Part shown: positions 55,740 to 64,000 of the stretch, one piece after another
How the letters are laid out: each line of letters begins with the position of its first letter
Position numbering within the stretch: the stretch's first letter is position 1
From: Apoderus coryli
Lineage: Eukaryota; Arthropoda; Insecta; Coleoptera; Attelabidae
Length of the DNA stretch: 64,000 nucleotides
Direction: 5' to 3'
Assembly (NCBI GenBank): GCA_911728435.2
Contig: OU452205.1
Coordinates: forward strand, 13,274,260 to 13,338,259
The notes under the pieces: model-generated
What the model saw: only the letters and a program-made list of their open reading frames with translations
What the model was told of the DNA's origin: nothing
Database searches by the model: none
Made by a program: the position numbers and the translations under genes

Positions 55740-57497
55740 ATGGATATTAATAGACTTTTGAGTGATGAGCTGAATTATGAGCTTTGTATAAGAGGATTAC
55801 CAGTCGGGAGAACAGTGGAGGAGAAGCGCACGGCTTTAAGGGAGGCATTTCGTATGGAGAGAGAGGGAGAGACGCTGGCACCGGTTGGAGTGGAGTTGGA
55901 TGCAGATCAGGAGCTAACTGTTTGTTCGGATAAATTGATTAGTTTGAACTTGGAGATAGAGGGATTTAATCAGGAGAACAGGGAGAACGAGTACAGGAGA
56001 ATACTGAGTCGACTTTTGCATGTGGAATTGCGGATTAGCAGGATTCATGCGGTAACTGACGTTCAGCTGCGGGAGAAATTTACGTCCTCTGCGCGGGTGA
56101 TTGCGTTGAAGCAACGGCTGACAGTCCGGTGGGAGCAGAGAACAGAACGGGAGGCTGAAGTTTCAATTTTGGATGAACCGGTCCCCAATTTGATAACGTT
56201 GGAGGATGATAACGGAGCTTATGGAACTACCCGGGGTAGTGACCGAAGAAATGAAGGCGTGAGGAGTGTTCCTTTGCTGCGGCTTGATAATGTGGAGGCT
56301 TCACAGCCCAGACGTACGGCGTCTTTGCCATCTGCGTTGCCAGGTTTTGATCAGGAACGGGTTTCTGGTGCACCTCTGAACGTTGGAGTGAGCAATGTCC
56401 AATTGCCACCCCTCGATAGTCTTCAGGCATACTCATTAAGGTTTGGGGAGCAGATAAATCCAACGAGTACGAGACATATGGATCGGATGCGCCAAGTTTA
56501 TCTTGAGTGTCCCGGGGCGCCGCGAGTTGATACAAGAGATTATGGGCAGTCAGTGCGATATCACACCACACCATCAGGGGGGCCAAGGGGTGACCTTGTT
56601 TACTCAACTTATAACGATGTTGATCGGCGTATACCAGATGTGGATGTTTCACCGGTCCGACAGATGAACCCTACTTACGTCATGGAAGAACGAAGTCGAA
56701 ACAATATAGATGTGGCTCGATGGAATTTTAGATTTGATGGTAACAGTAGCGTGAGCGCATTCATGGAACGATTGGAAGAACTCAGAGTGTCAAGAGGAGT
56801 TTCTAAACAGCAGTTACTGCGTTCTGCTCCAGAATTATTTGAGGGTGAAGCGTTGTGTTGGTTTCGGATGCACAGATTTGAGACTTGGGATCAACTTTTG
56901 GAGAAACTGAGGTTGGATTTTCAGCCGTATAATTATGAGCATACGCTTCGTCAGGAGATTTTGCGTCGAACACAGGGGGCTCAGGAGAGAGTACTGACAT
57001 ATGTTGCAACGATGGAGAATATGTTCTCACGCCTTACACAGAAACCACTGGAAAAGGAACGAGTGGATATAATACGAGGAAATTTATTGCCCTACATACA
57101 GAAGCAGCTGGCAGTTCATCTGTTCATAGAGAGCATTGATCGTCTTTTAACGCTGAGCAGAGCCATAGAAGCTACGGAGCTGCATACCCAGACGTTTTGT
57201 CCGCCGCCGACGAATCCTCGGTATCTGGTTGAGCCAGACCTAGCTTACAGAGCGAGCACTAATCAGAATTTTCGAAGACCACGTCAAGAAGTAGCCAGCG
57301 TATCGATGAATAACGATTCGGGTTCCTTTCACGCCGAGTCGGGAACAAGGAAATGTTGGAATTGTGGCAGAGATGGCCATAGATATAGACAATGTCGCGA
57401 AAGAAGAAAACTGTTTTGTTTTGGATGTGGAAGGCCAGGTGTAACGGTTGGTGCCTGTCCAGGCTGCTCAAAAAAAGGACCAGCGGACTCGCAGTAG
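55740..57497 (+). CDS. gag: Gag polyprotein of the Gypsy element
   Basis: 585 residues. The first 330 or so are charged and poorly conserved. From about 335 a Ty3-type capsid block appears (WNFRFDGNSSVSAFMERLEE, GEALCWFRMH, WDQLLEKLRLDFQP, LRQEILRRTQGAQE). The C-terminus has a CCHC zinc knuckle, CWNCGRDGHRYRQC (539-552), and a second, CFGCGRPGVTVGAC (560-573), whose His is replaced by Val. Capsid and knuckles would assemble the particle and bind genomic RNA. The stop overlaps pol by 106 nt. It is preceded by a 640-bp leader. No stop interrupts it. Confidence 0.92.
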   Translation: MDINRLLSDELNYELCIRGLPVGRTVEEKRTALREAFRMEREGETLAPVGVELDADQELTVCSDKLISLNLEIEGFNQENRENEYRRILSRLLHVELRISRIHAVTDVQLREKFTSSARVIALKQRLTVRWEQRTEREAEVSILDEPVPNLITLEDDNGAYGTTRGSDRRNEGVRSVPLLRLDNVEASQPRRTASLPSALPGFDQERVSGAPLNVGVSNVQLPPLDSLQAYSLRFGEQINPTSTRHMDRMRQVYLECPGAPRVDTRDYGQSVRYHTTPSGGPRGDLVYSTYNDVDRRIPDVDVSPVRQMNPTYVMEERSRNNIDVARWNFRFDGNSSVSAFMERLEELRVSRGVSKQQLLRSAPELFEGEALCWFRMHRFETWDQLLEKLRLDFQPYNYEHTLRQEILRRTQGAQERVLTYVATMENMFSRLTQKPLEKERVDIIRGNLLPYIQKQLAVHLFIESIDRLLTLSRAIEATELHTQTFCPPPTNPRYLVEPDLAYRASTNQNFRRPRQEVASVSMNNDSGSFHAESGTRKCWNCGRDGHRYRQCRERRKLFCFGCGRPGVTVGACPGCSKKGPADSQ

Positions 57498-60400
57498 ATC
57501 GTCCTGTGACTCCGCGTGGAAATTCCGTGGCGATCACTGATAACCTTGATTATGACGGACGACCGATTCTGGAATATATTTTGGCGCATGCGAAGAACGA
57601 CACCAGACCCTATTTAGAAGTATCTATCTACAATAGAAAATTTTTGGCTTTGTTGGATAGTGGAGCGTCTCGAACCGTTTTGGGAGGACCCGGTTGGGAA
57701 ATGCTGAGCGGATTGTGTCACTTGAATAAGAGCGAACGTCAGGTTTGCACAGTGGCCAATGGAGAAACCTGTCAGGCTCTGGGAGTGTGTTACCTGCCGA
57801 TTCTCCTGCAGGGTAAACTGAGAGTGATTCGTGTTTTGGTGGTGCCATCTTTGAAACATAAGCTAATTTTGGGTATAGATTTCTGGAGACAAATGGACAT
57901 TATTCCGGATTTGTATGCTGGCGAATGGAAGTTTAGGCAAGATGATACAGATATGGAGATTTGCGCAATAAACTCATATGAATCGTTATCGGAAGCACAG
58001 CGTAAAGAGCTGGATGGCGTTATCGAAGACACTTTTAGGGATATGGGAGACCGATTGGGTTGCACTAACCTAGTCGAGCTAACTATTAAAACAGATTCGC
58101 CTCCAATTAAACAGCGGTATTACCCGATTTCACCTGCCCTGCAAAAACATGTAAATGAGGAACTCGATAAGATGCTGAAGAATGATATTGTGGAACCGTC
58201 TACTTCCGCCTGGTCATCGCCTATAGTAATGGTGAAAAAGAATGACACAAGCTGGAGATTTTGTGTTAATTACAAGAAGCTAAATGCAGTGAGTGAGCCG
58301 GACGCTTACCCGATTCCGTATGTGAGTGCAATACTGGATAAGCTGAGAGATGGTAAATTTTTGACGACCCTCGATTTGAAGAGTGCTTATCATCAGATAC
58401 CGGTCAGCAAGGAAAGTCGACATTTAACGGCCTTCACCGTGCCTAACAGAGGCTTATATCAATTTAAACGTATGCCTTTTGGCCTACATAGTGCTCCTGC
58501 GGTATGGCAAAGATTGATAGACAGAGTTATAGGTGAGGATCTTAACAAGTACGTCTTTGTGTATTTGGACGACGTTATTATTTGTACCCCAACCTTTCAG
58601 CAACATTTGGACACTCTTCGCAAGGTAACACAGCGAATCAAGAGTGCCGGCCTAACACTGAATAGAGAGAAATGCATATTTTGTAAGAACGAATTAAAGT
58701 ATTTAGGTTATGTGGTGAATGCTGCGGGATTGATGGTTGACCCAGAGAAAGTCGAGTCTATTGTCAGATTCCCGGTACCCAAGAAAGTTCAGGAGATTCG
58801 ACGATTAGTTGGATTAGCTTCCTGGTATAGACGTTTTATACCAAACTTCTCTACGGTAGTATCGCCTCTAACGGCACTAACACGTAAAAATCAGAAATTT
58901 GAATGGAGCGAAAGTTGTGAAACTGCATTTAATACCATCAAAGAACATTTAATAAGCGCACCAGTGCTAAGTTGTCCGAATTTTGAGTTGCCATTTGTGG
59001 TGCAAACGGACGCATCGGATTACGGTTTGGGAGCGGTGTTGACTCAAGTTCAAGATGAGGAAGAGCGCGTTATCTGTTATTTGAGTAGATCTCTGACTAA
59101 AAATGAACGGAAATATAGTACGACCGAGAAGGAATGTCTTGCGGTCCTTTTTGCCATAGAAAAGTTGAGACCCTATTTGGAAGGAACAAAATTTACTGTC
59201 ATTACAGATCACTATAGCTTAAAATGGTTATATAATATAAAGGATCCTGTCGGGCGAATATCTAGATGGACGTTGCGGTTGAGCCAGTATAATTTCGACA
59301 TTATACATAGGAAAGGCACAGAACATGTGGTACCGGATGCGTTATCGCGCGCAGTTCCTGCGGTGGATGCCGTTACCAATGATGAAGATGGAGATCAAGA
59401 AGCGGATGTTCAGGATGCCGGGGACGGAGACCGATGGTATAGTGAGATGTGTCAGAAGGTTTTACGGAAACCCCAAAATTATCCACTTTGGCGAGTACAT
59501 CAGAACCACCTTTATAAGCGGAGTAGATTTTCGCACGGAGAATTGTTAGGAGCGCGAACGGAATGGCTTATGGTCGTGCCTCGAAGGAAGAGGACGGAGA
59601 TAATAAGACAGAGTCATGATCCGCCAACTTGTGGACATGCTGGTGTGGCGAAAACGGTGGACCGAATCCTCAGGACGTACTATTGGCCGAAACTTAGATG
59701 CGACGTAGCAAGATATATTGCAAGATGTGTAACTTGTCTTCGCACGAAACCCGAGCAAAAGAAACCCATAGGATTTATGTTGAGTAGTCAACCAACAGCC
59801 TCTAGGCCTTGGCAATTGATTAGTGTGGATTTAGTTGGACCGCTACCTCGCTCAAGGTCTGGATTTTCATACATTTTATCGGTTTGTGACTGTTTCACGA
59901 AATTTGTTTTACTATTTCCTTTGAGAAAAGCAACTGCTCCTGGAGTTGTAAAATGGTTAGAGGATCATGTGTTCTTGGTTTACGGAGCGCCTGAAAGATT
60001 GATAGCGGATAACGGCCCACAGTTTACTTGTCATTTGTTTAAAAACACCATGAAGCAGTATGACGTCGAGATTAAATATTCGGCAGCTTATAACCCTCGT
60101 GCTAACCCTGTAGAACGAGTACATCGTGTAGTAAAAACTATGCTATCTGCATACGTGTCGGAAAATCATAGAGATTGGGAAAAGTACCTAGCAAAGGTTG
60201 CATTCGCAATAAGATCAGCTAAACATGAGGTCACGGGTTGTACACCGAATCTCTTAAATTTTGGTCGTGAAGTTCGGATCTCTGGAAAAGGAGAAAATGC
60301 CTTGGATGGAATTGGCGATGATGTCGAACCGGAAGTAAGATCCACTGAGTTGAGAAAAATATATGTTGACATACAGAAACGTCTTAAACATGCTTATGAC

Positions 60401-60670
60401 AGAAGTAAAAAGAATTATAATCTTCGTCATAGAGATGAGAGATTCAATAGAGGACAACAAGTGTGGAAGAAAAATTATGTTCTCTCGGACGCGGCAAAGA
60501 AATTTACCGCCAAACTTGCAAATAAGTTCGTTGGTCCCTACTTGGTACATAAGGTGTTATCACCGTGGACTTATGAACTCGTCGATTCTAGGGGAAATAG
60601 TATCGGTTCATGGCATGCGAAGGATTTGAAGGCTCATCCTCCGGATGACGAACCCGAACAGGATGATTAA
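57392..60670 (+). CDS. pol: Pol polyprotein (protease, RT, RNase H, integrase) of the Gypsy element
   Basis: 1092 codons in the -1 frame relative to gag. It is most likely translated by frameshift at 57470..57476, so the first 28 codons listed are probably not used. Domains: aspartic protease LLDSGASRTVLG (about 87-98); RT with FVYLDDVIIC (catalytic DD near 393-394); RNase H QTDASDYGLGAVL (D540); integrase with H..H and C..C zinc region (CVTCLRTKP), then D813 (SVDLVGP), D873 (ADNGPQF) and E908 (NPVERVHR); and a GPY-like end (KFVGPYLVHKV). All catalytic residues that I can check are present. No chromodomain or env follows. Confidence 0.95.
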   Translation: MSRKKKTVLFWMWKARCNGWCLSRLLKKRTSGLAVDRPVTPRGNSVAITDNLDYDGRPILEYILAHAKNDTRPYLEVSIYNRKFLALLDSGASRTVLGGPGWEMLSGLCHLNKSERQVCTVANGETCQALGVCYLPILLQGKLRVIRVLVVPSLKHKLILGIDFWRQMDIIPDLYAGEWKFRQDDTDMEICAINSYESLSEAQRKELDGVIEDTFRDMGDRLGCTNLVELTIKTDSPPIKQRYYPISPALQKHVNEELDKMLKNDIVEPSTSAWSSPIVMVKKNDTSWRFCVNYKKLNAVSEPDAYPIPYVSAILDKLRDGKFLTTLDLKSAYHQIPVSKESRHLTAFTVPNRGLYQFKRMPFGLHSAPAVWQRLIDRVIGEDLNKYVFVYLDDVIICTPTFQQHLDTLRKVTQRIKSAGLTLNREKCIFCKNELKYLGYVVNAAGLMVDPEKVESIVRFPVPKKVQEIRRLVGLASWYRRFIPNFSTVVSPLTALTRKNQKFEWSESCETAFNTIKEHLISAPVLSCPNFELPFVVQTDASDYGLGAVLTQVQDEEERVICYLSRSLTKNERKYSTTEKECLAVLFAIEKLRPYLEGTKFTVITDHYSLKWLYNIKDPVGRISRWTLRLSQYNFDIIHRKGTEHVVPDALSRAVPAVDAVTNDEDGDQEADVQDAGDGDRWYSEMCQKVLRKPQNYPLWRVHQNHLYKRSRFSHGELLGARTEWLMVVPRRKRTEIIRQSHDPPTCGHAGVAKTVDRILRTYYWPKLRCDVARYIARCVTCLRTKPEQKKPIGFMLSSQPTASRPWQLISVDLVGPLPRSRSGFSYILSVCDCFTKFVLLFPLRKATAPGVVKWLEDHVFLVYGAPERLIADNGPQFTCHLFKNTMKQYDVEIKYSAAYNPRANPVERVHRVVKTMLSAYVSENHRDWEKYLAKVAFAIRSAKHEVTGCTPNLLNFGREVRISGKGENALDGIGDDVEPEVRSTELRKIYVDIQKRLKHAYDRSKKNYNLRHRDERFNRGQQVWKKNYVLSDAAKKFTAKLANKFVGPYLVHKVLSPWTYELVDSRGNSIGSWHAKDLKAHPPDDEPEQDD
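57470..57476 (+). promoter_or_regulatory. gag-pol -1 ribosomal frameshift slippery heptamer
   Basis: A-AAA-AAA stands in the gag zero frame (tcA AAA AAA gga), 21 nt before the gag stop. It fits the X-XXY-YYZ rule, and slipping back one base continues into pol as KKRTSG. A downstream pseudoknot was not assessed. Confidence 0.8.
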
Positions 60671-60721
60671 GCGCTTAGAAGATACATAGAGAAAAAAAAG
60701 TTTCTAAGAAACTTTTCTGTT

Positions 60722-60736
60722 GAGGGTAGAGGGGAG
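60722..60736 (+). promoter_or_regulatory. Polypurine tract
   Basis: GAGGGTAGAGGGGAG ends one base before the 3' LTR, the standard position of the plus-strand primer. One T interrupts it. Confidence 0.8.
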
Positions 60737-60737
60737 T

Positions 60738-63663
60738 TGTTACGGGCTAAAGGCATCCACAGAATATAACTGTTTAAACTGGCGGAATGAGAGATCTTCA
60801 ATGCATATGATGAATATTTATTTATAAAATCGTAACATACCTTAAAGTAATCATGAACGAATAATTTCGCTACTATTGTACTACTTAATTTTATTTAAAA
60901 AGCATCCAGATAAATGCGATGACACGCAATACCAACCGCTGTCTCACAACAGTACCAAACAAGCTCTGAGCGTTACAGCTTTGGGGATGATCATGGATCC
61001 AACAAGTTGGCACCTAAAAGAAATGGAAAAAAAGAATCGGTTAATAGCACGAACATTTCATTCAGGGTGAAACTTGGTTGTGAAATTGATGGAGCGTACC
61101 TTCTTACGGTTGACCACTGTTTACATCGTTACATAGTGCCTGTATAATAGCTGGCCTGGACTATGAATTTGCTCATCCAATGCATTCACTGAAATATAAA
61201 TATATTTTCATTACCTATTTCTTTAAAATATCATTAAATATTAAAATTTCTGCTTTGTTTACAATAATAATAATTGTTGTTATTAATTGGGGTTAGTTGC
61301 AATAAATAATCTGATATGTTGAAAGACAGCTGACAATTGAGGGATGTATTGGAACATTTGGACTATTCCGTTTCTTATTTTGGGGCCTACTGTTGTTGTT
61401 TTGGTCTTCAGCTGGTCGTAGATTCGTGTCCGATTTATTCAATTACTCATTTTGAGATCGTTCGATGAGCGGTGTAATTACCGGTTCGGAGGAATAATTA
61501 TGGTTCGCAGACACGGGGATGTTGTGATTGTGTTTATGGGAAAAGGAACACGGAAGACGTTCATTATCACCCAGCCCTAATCTGACGTGGGGGCAGGCTG
61601 ACGGTGCAAGATTTTGACACTTAAGACGGTACTCGTTCATTTTGGTTTCGGAGGGTCCTACCTGAAAGGTGTATGAAGTAATAATCCACCCAATTTTCGT
61701 GAAGTATAATATTTTCAACAAATAAGGGCAGCAAATTGTAGTTTTGTAACTCAAGAGAGTTGTTTGCCTCAGCGGAGCGCTGGATTGAAAGTTGAATTTA
61801 TATTAATTACGTGCTTTACAAATATACCCTCCTAACCTAAACACCACGAGGCCATCTACCATCTTAGGTGAGTGTCACTTACTATATTCAGGCAAAATAA
61901 GTATATTTTCTGTGCAACAATTTCAATTACTTACCATTTCGGATGAGGCTATTATAATAGTGTTTTCGATTAGGCCTCAAAAGCCACCCTCAGCATCACC
62001 GCGGAGCGGCTGAAGCGTTTGTCAGACCCTGAGTCAGGGGCACGAGTTGTGCGAAGGATTACCCAGTTGCTACTGTCGGTAGAAGCGAATTTCAGCACGT
62101 GTCTGATACAGTGCAGGCAGTCAAATTCATCGGAGCAGGGTCCTGGCATTGTTAGGTCATCCAAGGTTGGTGTCGTGCAAGACAGACTGGACACGATCTT
62201 CGTCCAAGCGGCGTGTGAGTACCCAACTCGAGTAGAACTTCATCAAACTTAAACCAGGTATTTTAGTGAAGTAGGTACAGCATTCATCATGCAGTGTCAC
62301 TTTGCTGTAATTGTTTATGAATCAATGCATATATATTACCAGTAACGTTAGTACTTTATCCTGTAACTTCACAGTTGTTTTTTTTGTCAGTGACCTAAAA
62401 TAGTTCACTTAGTGAAATAACTTTAAACTTGGCCGTGGTGGCTTTTCATATTATTTTCTCTTTGTTTGTGAACACACAAGCGTATCACTAGAACCGCTGT
62501 ACGGTGGATAAGCTTTGATTTATTGTTTTAATATTATTATTATATATTGGGTATTTCTTTTAGTAGAGGAGTATTACTTACCTTTCAGGAATTTGTTTAT
62601 ATGTTATGTTGTGTATATTGATGTGAGCCTTGTATGATCATACCTAGGTAACAGTACCACGTTGAGTAAATGTTAATTGTTTAAAATACGCGCTAACTAT
62701 ATGGATTAATTGCGTCACGATTTTTATACATTTAAATAGTACTGTGCGCATGTTTAAGGCGGCACAGATACAGATAACCATTTCCAATAAATCCGCCATC
62801 CTCTCTTGGACTCAATATTAGTTTTTTTTTTTAATTACCAATTTGGTTTTATAATTTCATAACCTCACTTTTAATCTCACCAATCGATTAACTGTCAGTT
62901 TAATATTTATCGGCACTTCTTAATTGATGGCCCACATAGTAGGGAGTGCATAAGCTCCGCTAGAGATTACGACGCATGCGCACACATATCCAAGTATAAG
63001 AATTCAAAAATTTGAATGTGTATTGTTGATATTATGTTTAATTAATTGTAGAGTACAATTGAGTTTGTCGGCTATAAGGTTTATAATATATTTACAAATT
63101 ATTATTATAGATTTATATATTTACAAGGCAATATTATAGGTTATATATTTATTTACAAAGAATTATTATTATAGATTATATATTTACACAAGCATTATCA
63201 TAGGTTATATATTTACAAAGATTTATTATAGGGTTTATATTTACTACTAAAAATTATAGGTTATATTTATTTACACATTGTTTATAGGTTATATTTACAC
63301 ATTGTTCAATTTAATTACTTTAAAATTTCTATTAATAAATTTCTGATTCGGGATCATTTTGGATACGGTGTTATTTACTTTCCCTCTTAGTGAGTTCCCG
63401 TTTTCTTTATAGTACTATCGATCGATCCTTTTATACAGGGGCATTTTTGAAACGGGTGGCGTCCAGGCAGTTTTGTTCCACTCCCAATCTCTGATTGAGC
63501 TAGGCCATTAAGTAAAAGGATCGATGATAATATAAGGAGATAATGCCATCTCTGATTTAGGAAGGATCAGGAAATAAATTTTCTTTTAGTTTTGCCACCC
63601 GTGAATTTTTGTTTTGCTTGCTGCTGCGCACCGAAATTACAAAAGGTTCGCAGTAGCGTAGCA
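60738..63663 (+). repeat. 3' LTR (2926 bp)
   Basis: Identical by eye to the 5' LTR, starting TGTTACGGGC and ending GTAGCA. It is followed by GGGT. Confidence 0.96.
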
Positions 63664-63667
63664 GGGT
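63664..63667 (+). repeat. 4-bp target-site duplication GGGT (right)
   Basis: It repeats 52171..52174. With one copy removed, the non-LTR reading frame joins without a break. Confidence 0.85.
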
Positions 63668-64000
63668 GTTTGGCTGGATCAGTATTTCCTGATCTCTGGA
63701 AACAGGCAAATGTCATTCCTTTGCCAAAGATAAATAATCCCAGTGAACTGAAGCATCTGAGACCTATTAGTTTGCTCCCTGTGTTATCGAAAGTGCTGGA
63801 GAAGATCATGTTTTCACAGATATCAAAATTTGTGACACGTCATAACATTATTAAAGAAAATCAATCTGGATTCAGGGATGGGTATAGTGTGACCACGATT
63901 CTGACCAATGTTATTGACGATATACTTAGGTCGACTGATAATGGAAGAATGAGTCTTCTGATTTTGCTTGATTATTCGAAGGCTTTCAACACCATTGATA
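63668..64000 (+). CDS. Non-LTR retrotransposon ORF2, continuation of the RT domain (runs off the window)
   Basis: The frame continues that of 50740..52174: FPDLWKQANVIPLPK, LRPISLLPVLSKVLEKI, ENQSGFRDGYS and the catalytic-motif start LLILLDYSKAFNTID. These are RT motifs 1 to 3 (fingers and palm). The FADD box and C-terminus lie beyond the window. LRPISLLPVLSKVLEK and DYSKAF differ from the local jockey-like family (NYRPIS, DFSKAFDRV), so this is a separate lineage. Confidence 0.9.

Larger units (their letters stand above)
52175..63663 (+). mobile_element. Complete Ty3/Gypsy LTR retrotransposon (11,489 bp)
   Basis: The order is 5' LTR, primer-binding-like site, gag (55740), pol (-1 frame, to 60670), polypurine tract and 3' LTR. 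The pol order PR-RT-RNaseH-IN and the 4-bp target duplication identify Ty3/Gypsy. Only 68 bp separate pol from the 3' LTR, so there is no env. LTRs look identical by eye and both frames are open, so the insertion is young and possibly still mobile. It lies in the RT domain of a non-LTR element. Confidence 0.96.

Noticed and set aside
52207..60670. Env-like or captured host gene inside the LTR element
   Set aside because: Only gag and pol motifs were found; the leader 55101..55739 has no long open frame with a motif.
60670..60738. Possible env gene downstream of pol
   Set aside because: Only 68 bp remain before the 3' LTR and they hold the polypurine tract; the element has no envelope gene here.

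Overview
The window is eukaryotic and looks like an arthropod, most likely insect, nuclear genome. It is AT-rich, its genes are split by GT-AG introns, its non-LTR retrotransposons end in TTA-repeat tails, and it carries hAT, Tc1/mariner-like, piggyBac and Ty3/Gypsy relics. No prokaryotic operon, CRISPR array, rRNA or tRNA was found by eye.

Three host genes can be supported. (1) The left end holds the last two exons of an unrecognised gene on the + strand (317..566 and 11231..12939). They are joined across a 10.7 kb intron full of transposable elements, and the last exon carries a 13-unit coding minisatellite. (2) One exon on the - strand (23364..23653) resembles the IP3-receptor-interacting KRAP/ITPRID/TESPA1 family. 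(3) A complete RNA polymerase III second-largest subunit gene (POLR3B/RPC2) lies on the + strand at 26631..47914. I resolve it into 18 exons whose phases all join, giving 1129 codons plus a stop. A poly(A) signal lies 56 bp past the stop.

Most of the rest is mobile DNA. From left to right: a mariner-like TIR pair with an old non-LTR relic inside (1.6-4.4 kb); a foldback element whose left arm was hit by a non-LTR fragment (4.8-6.0 kb); two hAT elements with perfect 8-bp target duplications (6.1-6.6 and 7.2-8.6 kb); RT fragments (9.6-10.0, 13.6-15.9, 22 kb); a Tc1 relic (21.7 kb); and, inside POLR3B introns, a THAP-like exon, a nearly full-length RT ORF (32.4-34.6 kb), foldback elements (36.1-36.9, 39.7-41.2, 42.1-43.2 kb), a hAT/DUF659 fragment (38.6 kb), another RT relic (44.7 kb) and a piggyBac remnant (46.2-47.0 kb).

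The right end is a clean nested insertion. A young, apparently intact 11.5 kb Ty3/Gypsy element (52175..63663, with 2926-bp LTRs and a gag-pol -1 frameshift site) sits inside the RT domain of a non-LTR element (50740..52174 plus 63664..64000) with a 4-bp target duplication.

The most unusual pattern is a dispersed motif in which two conserved boxes (ACATGTTTC and ATCATCAGTG) flank a short hairpin. At seven loci the stem sequence differs while pairing is largely kept. At several loci the motif lies about 50-70 bp inside a foldback-element terminus.
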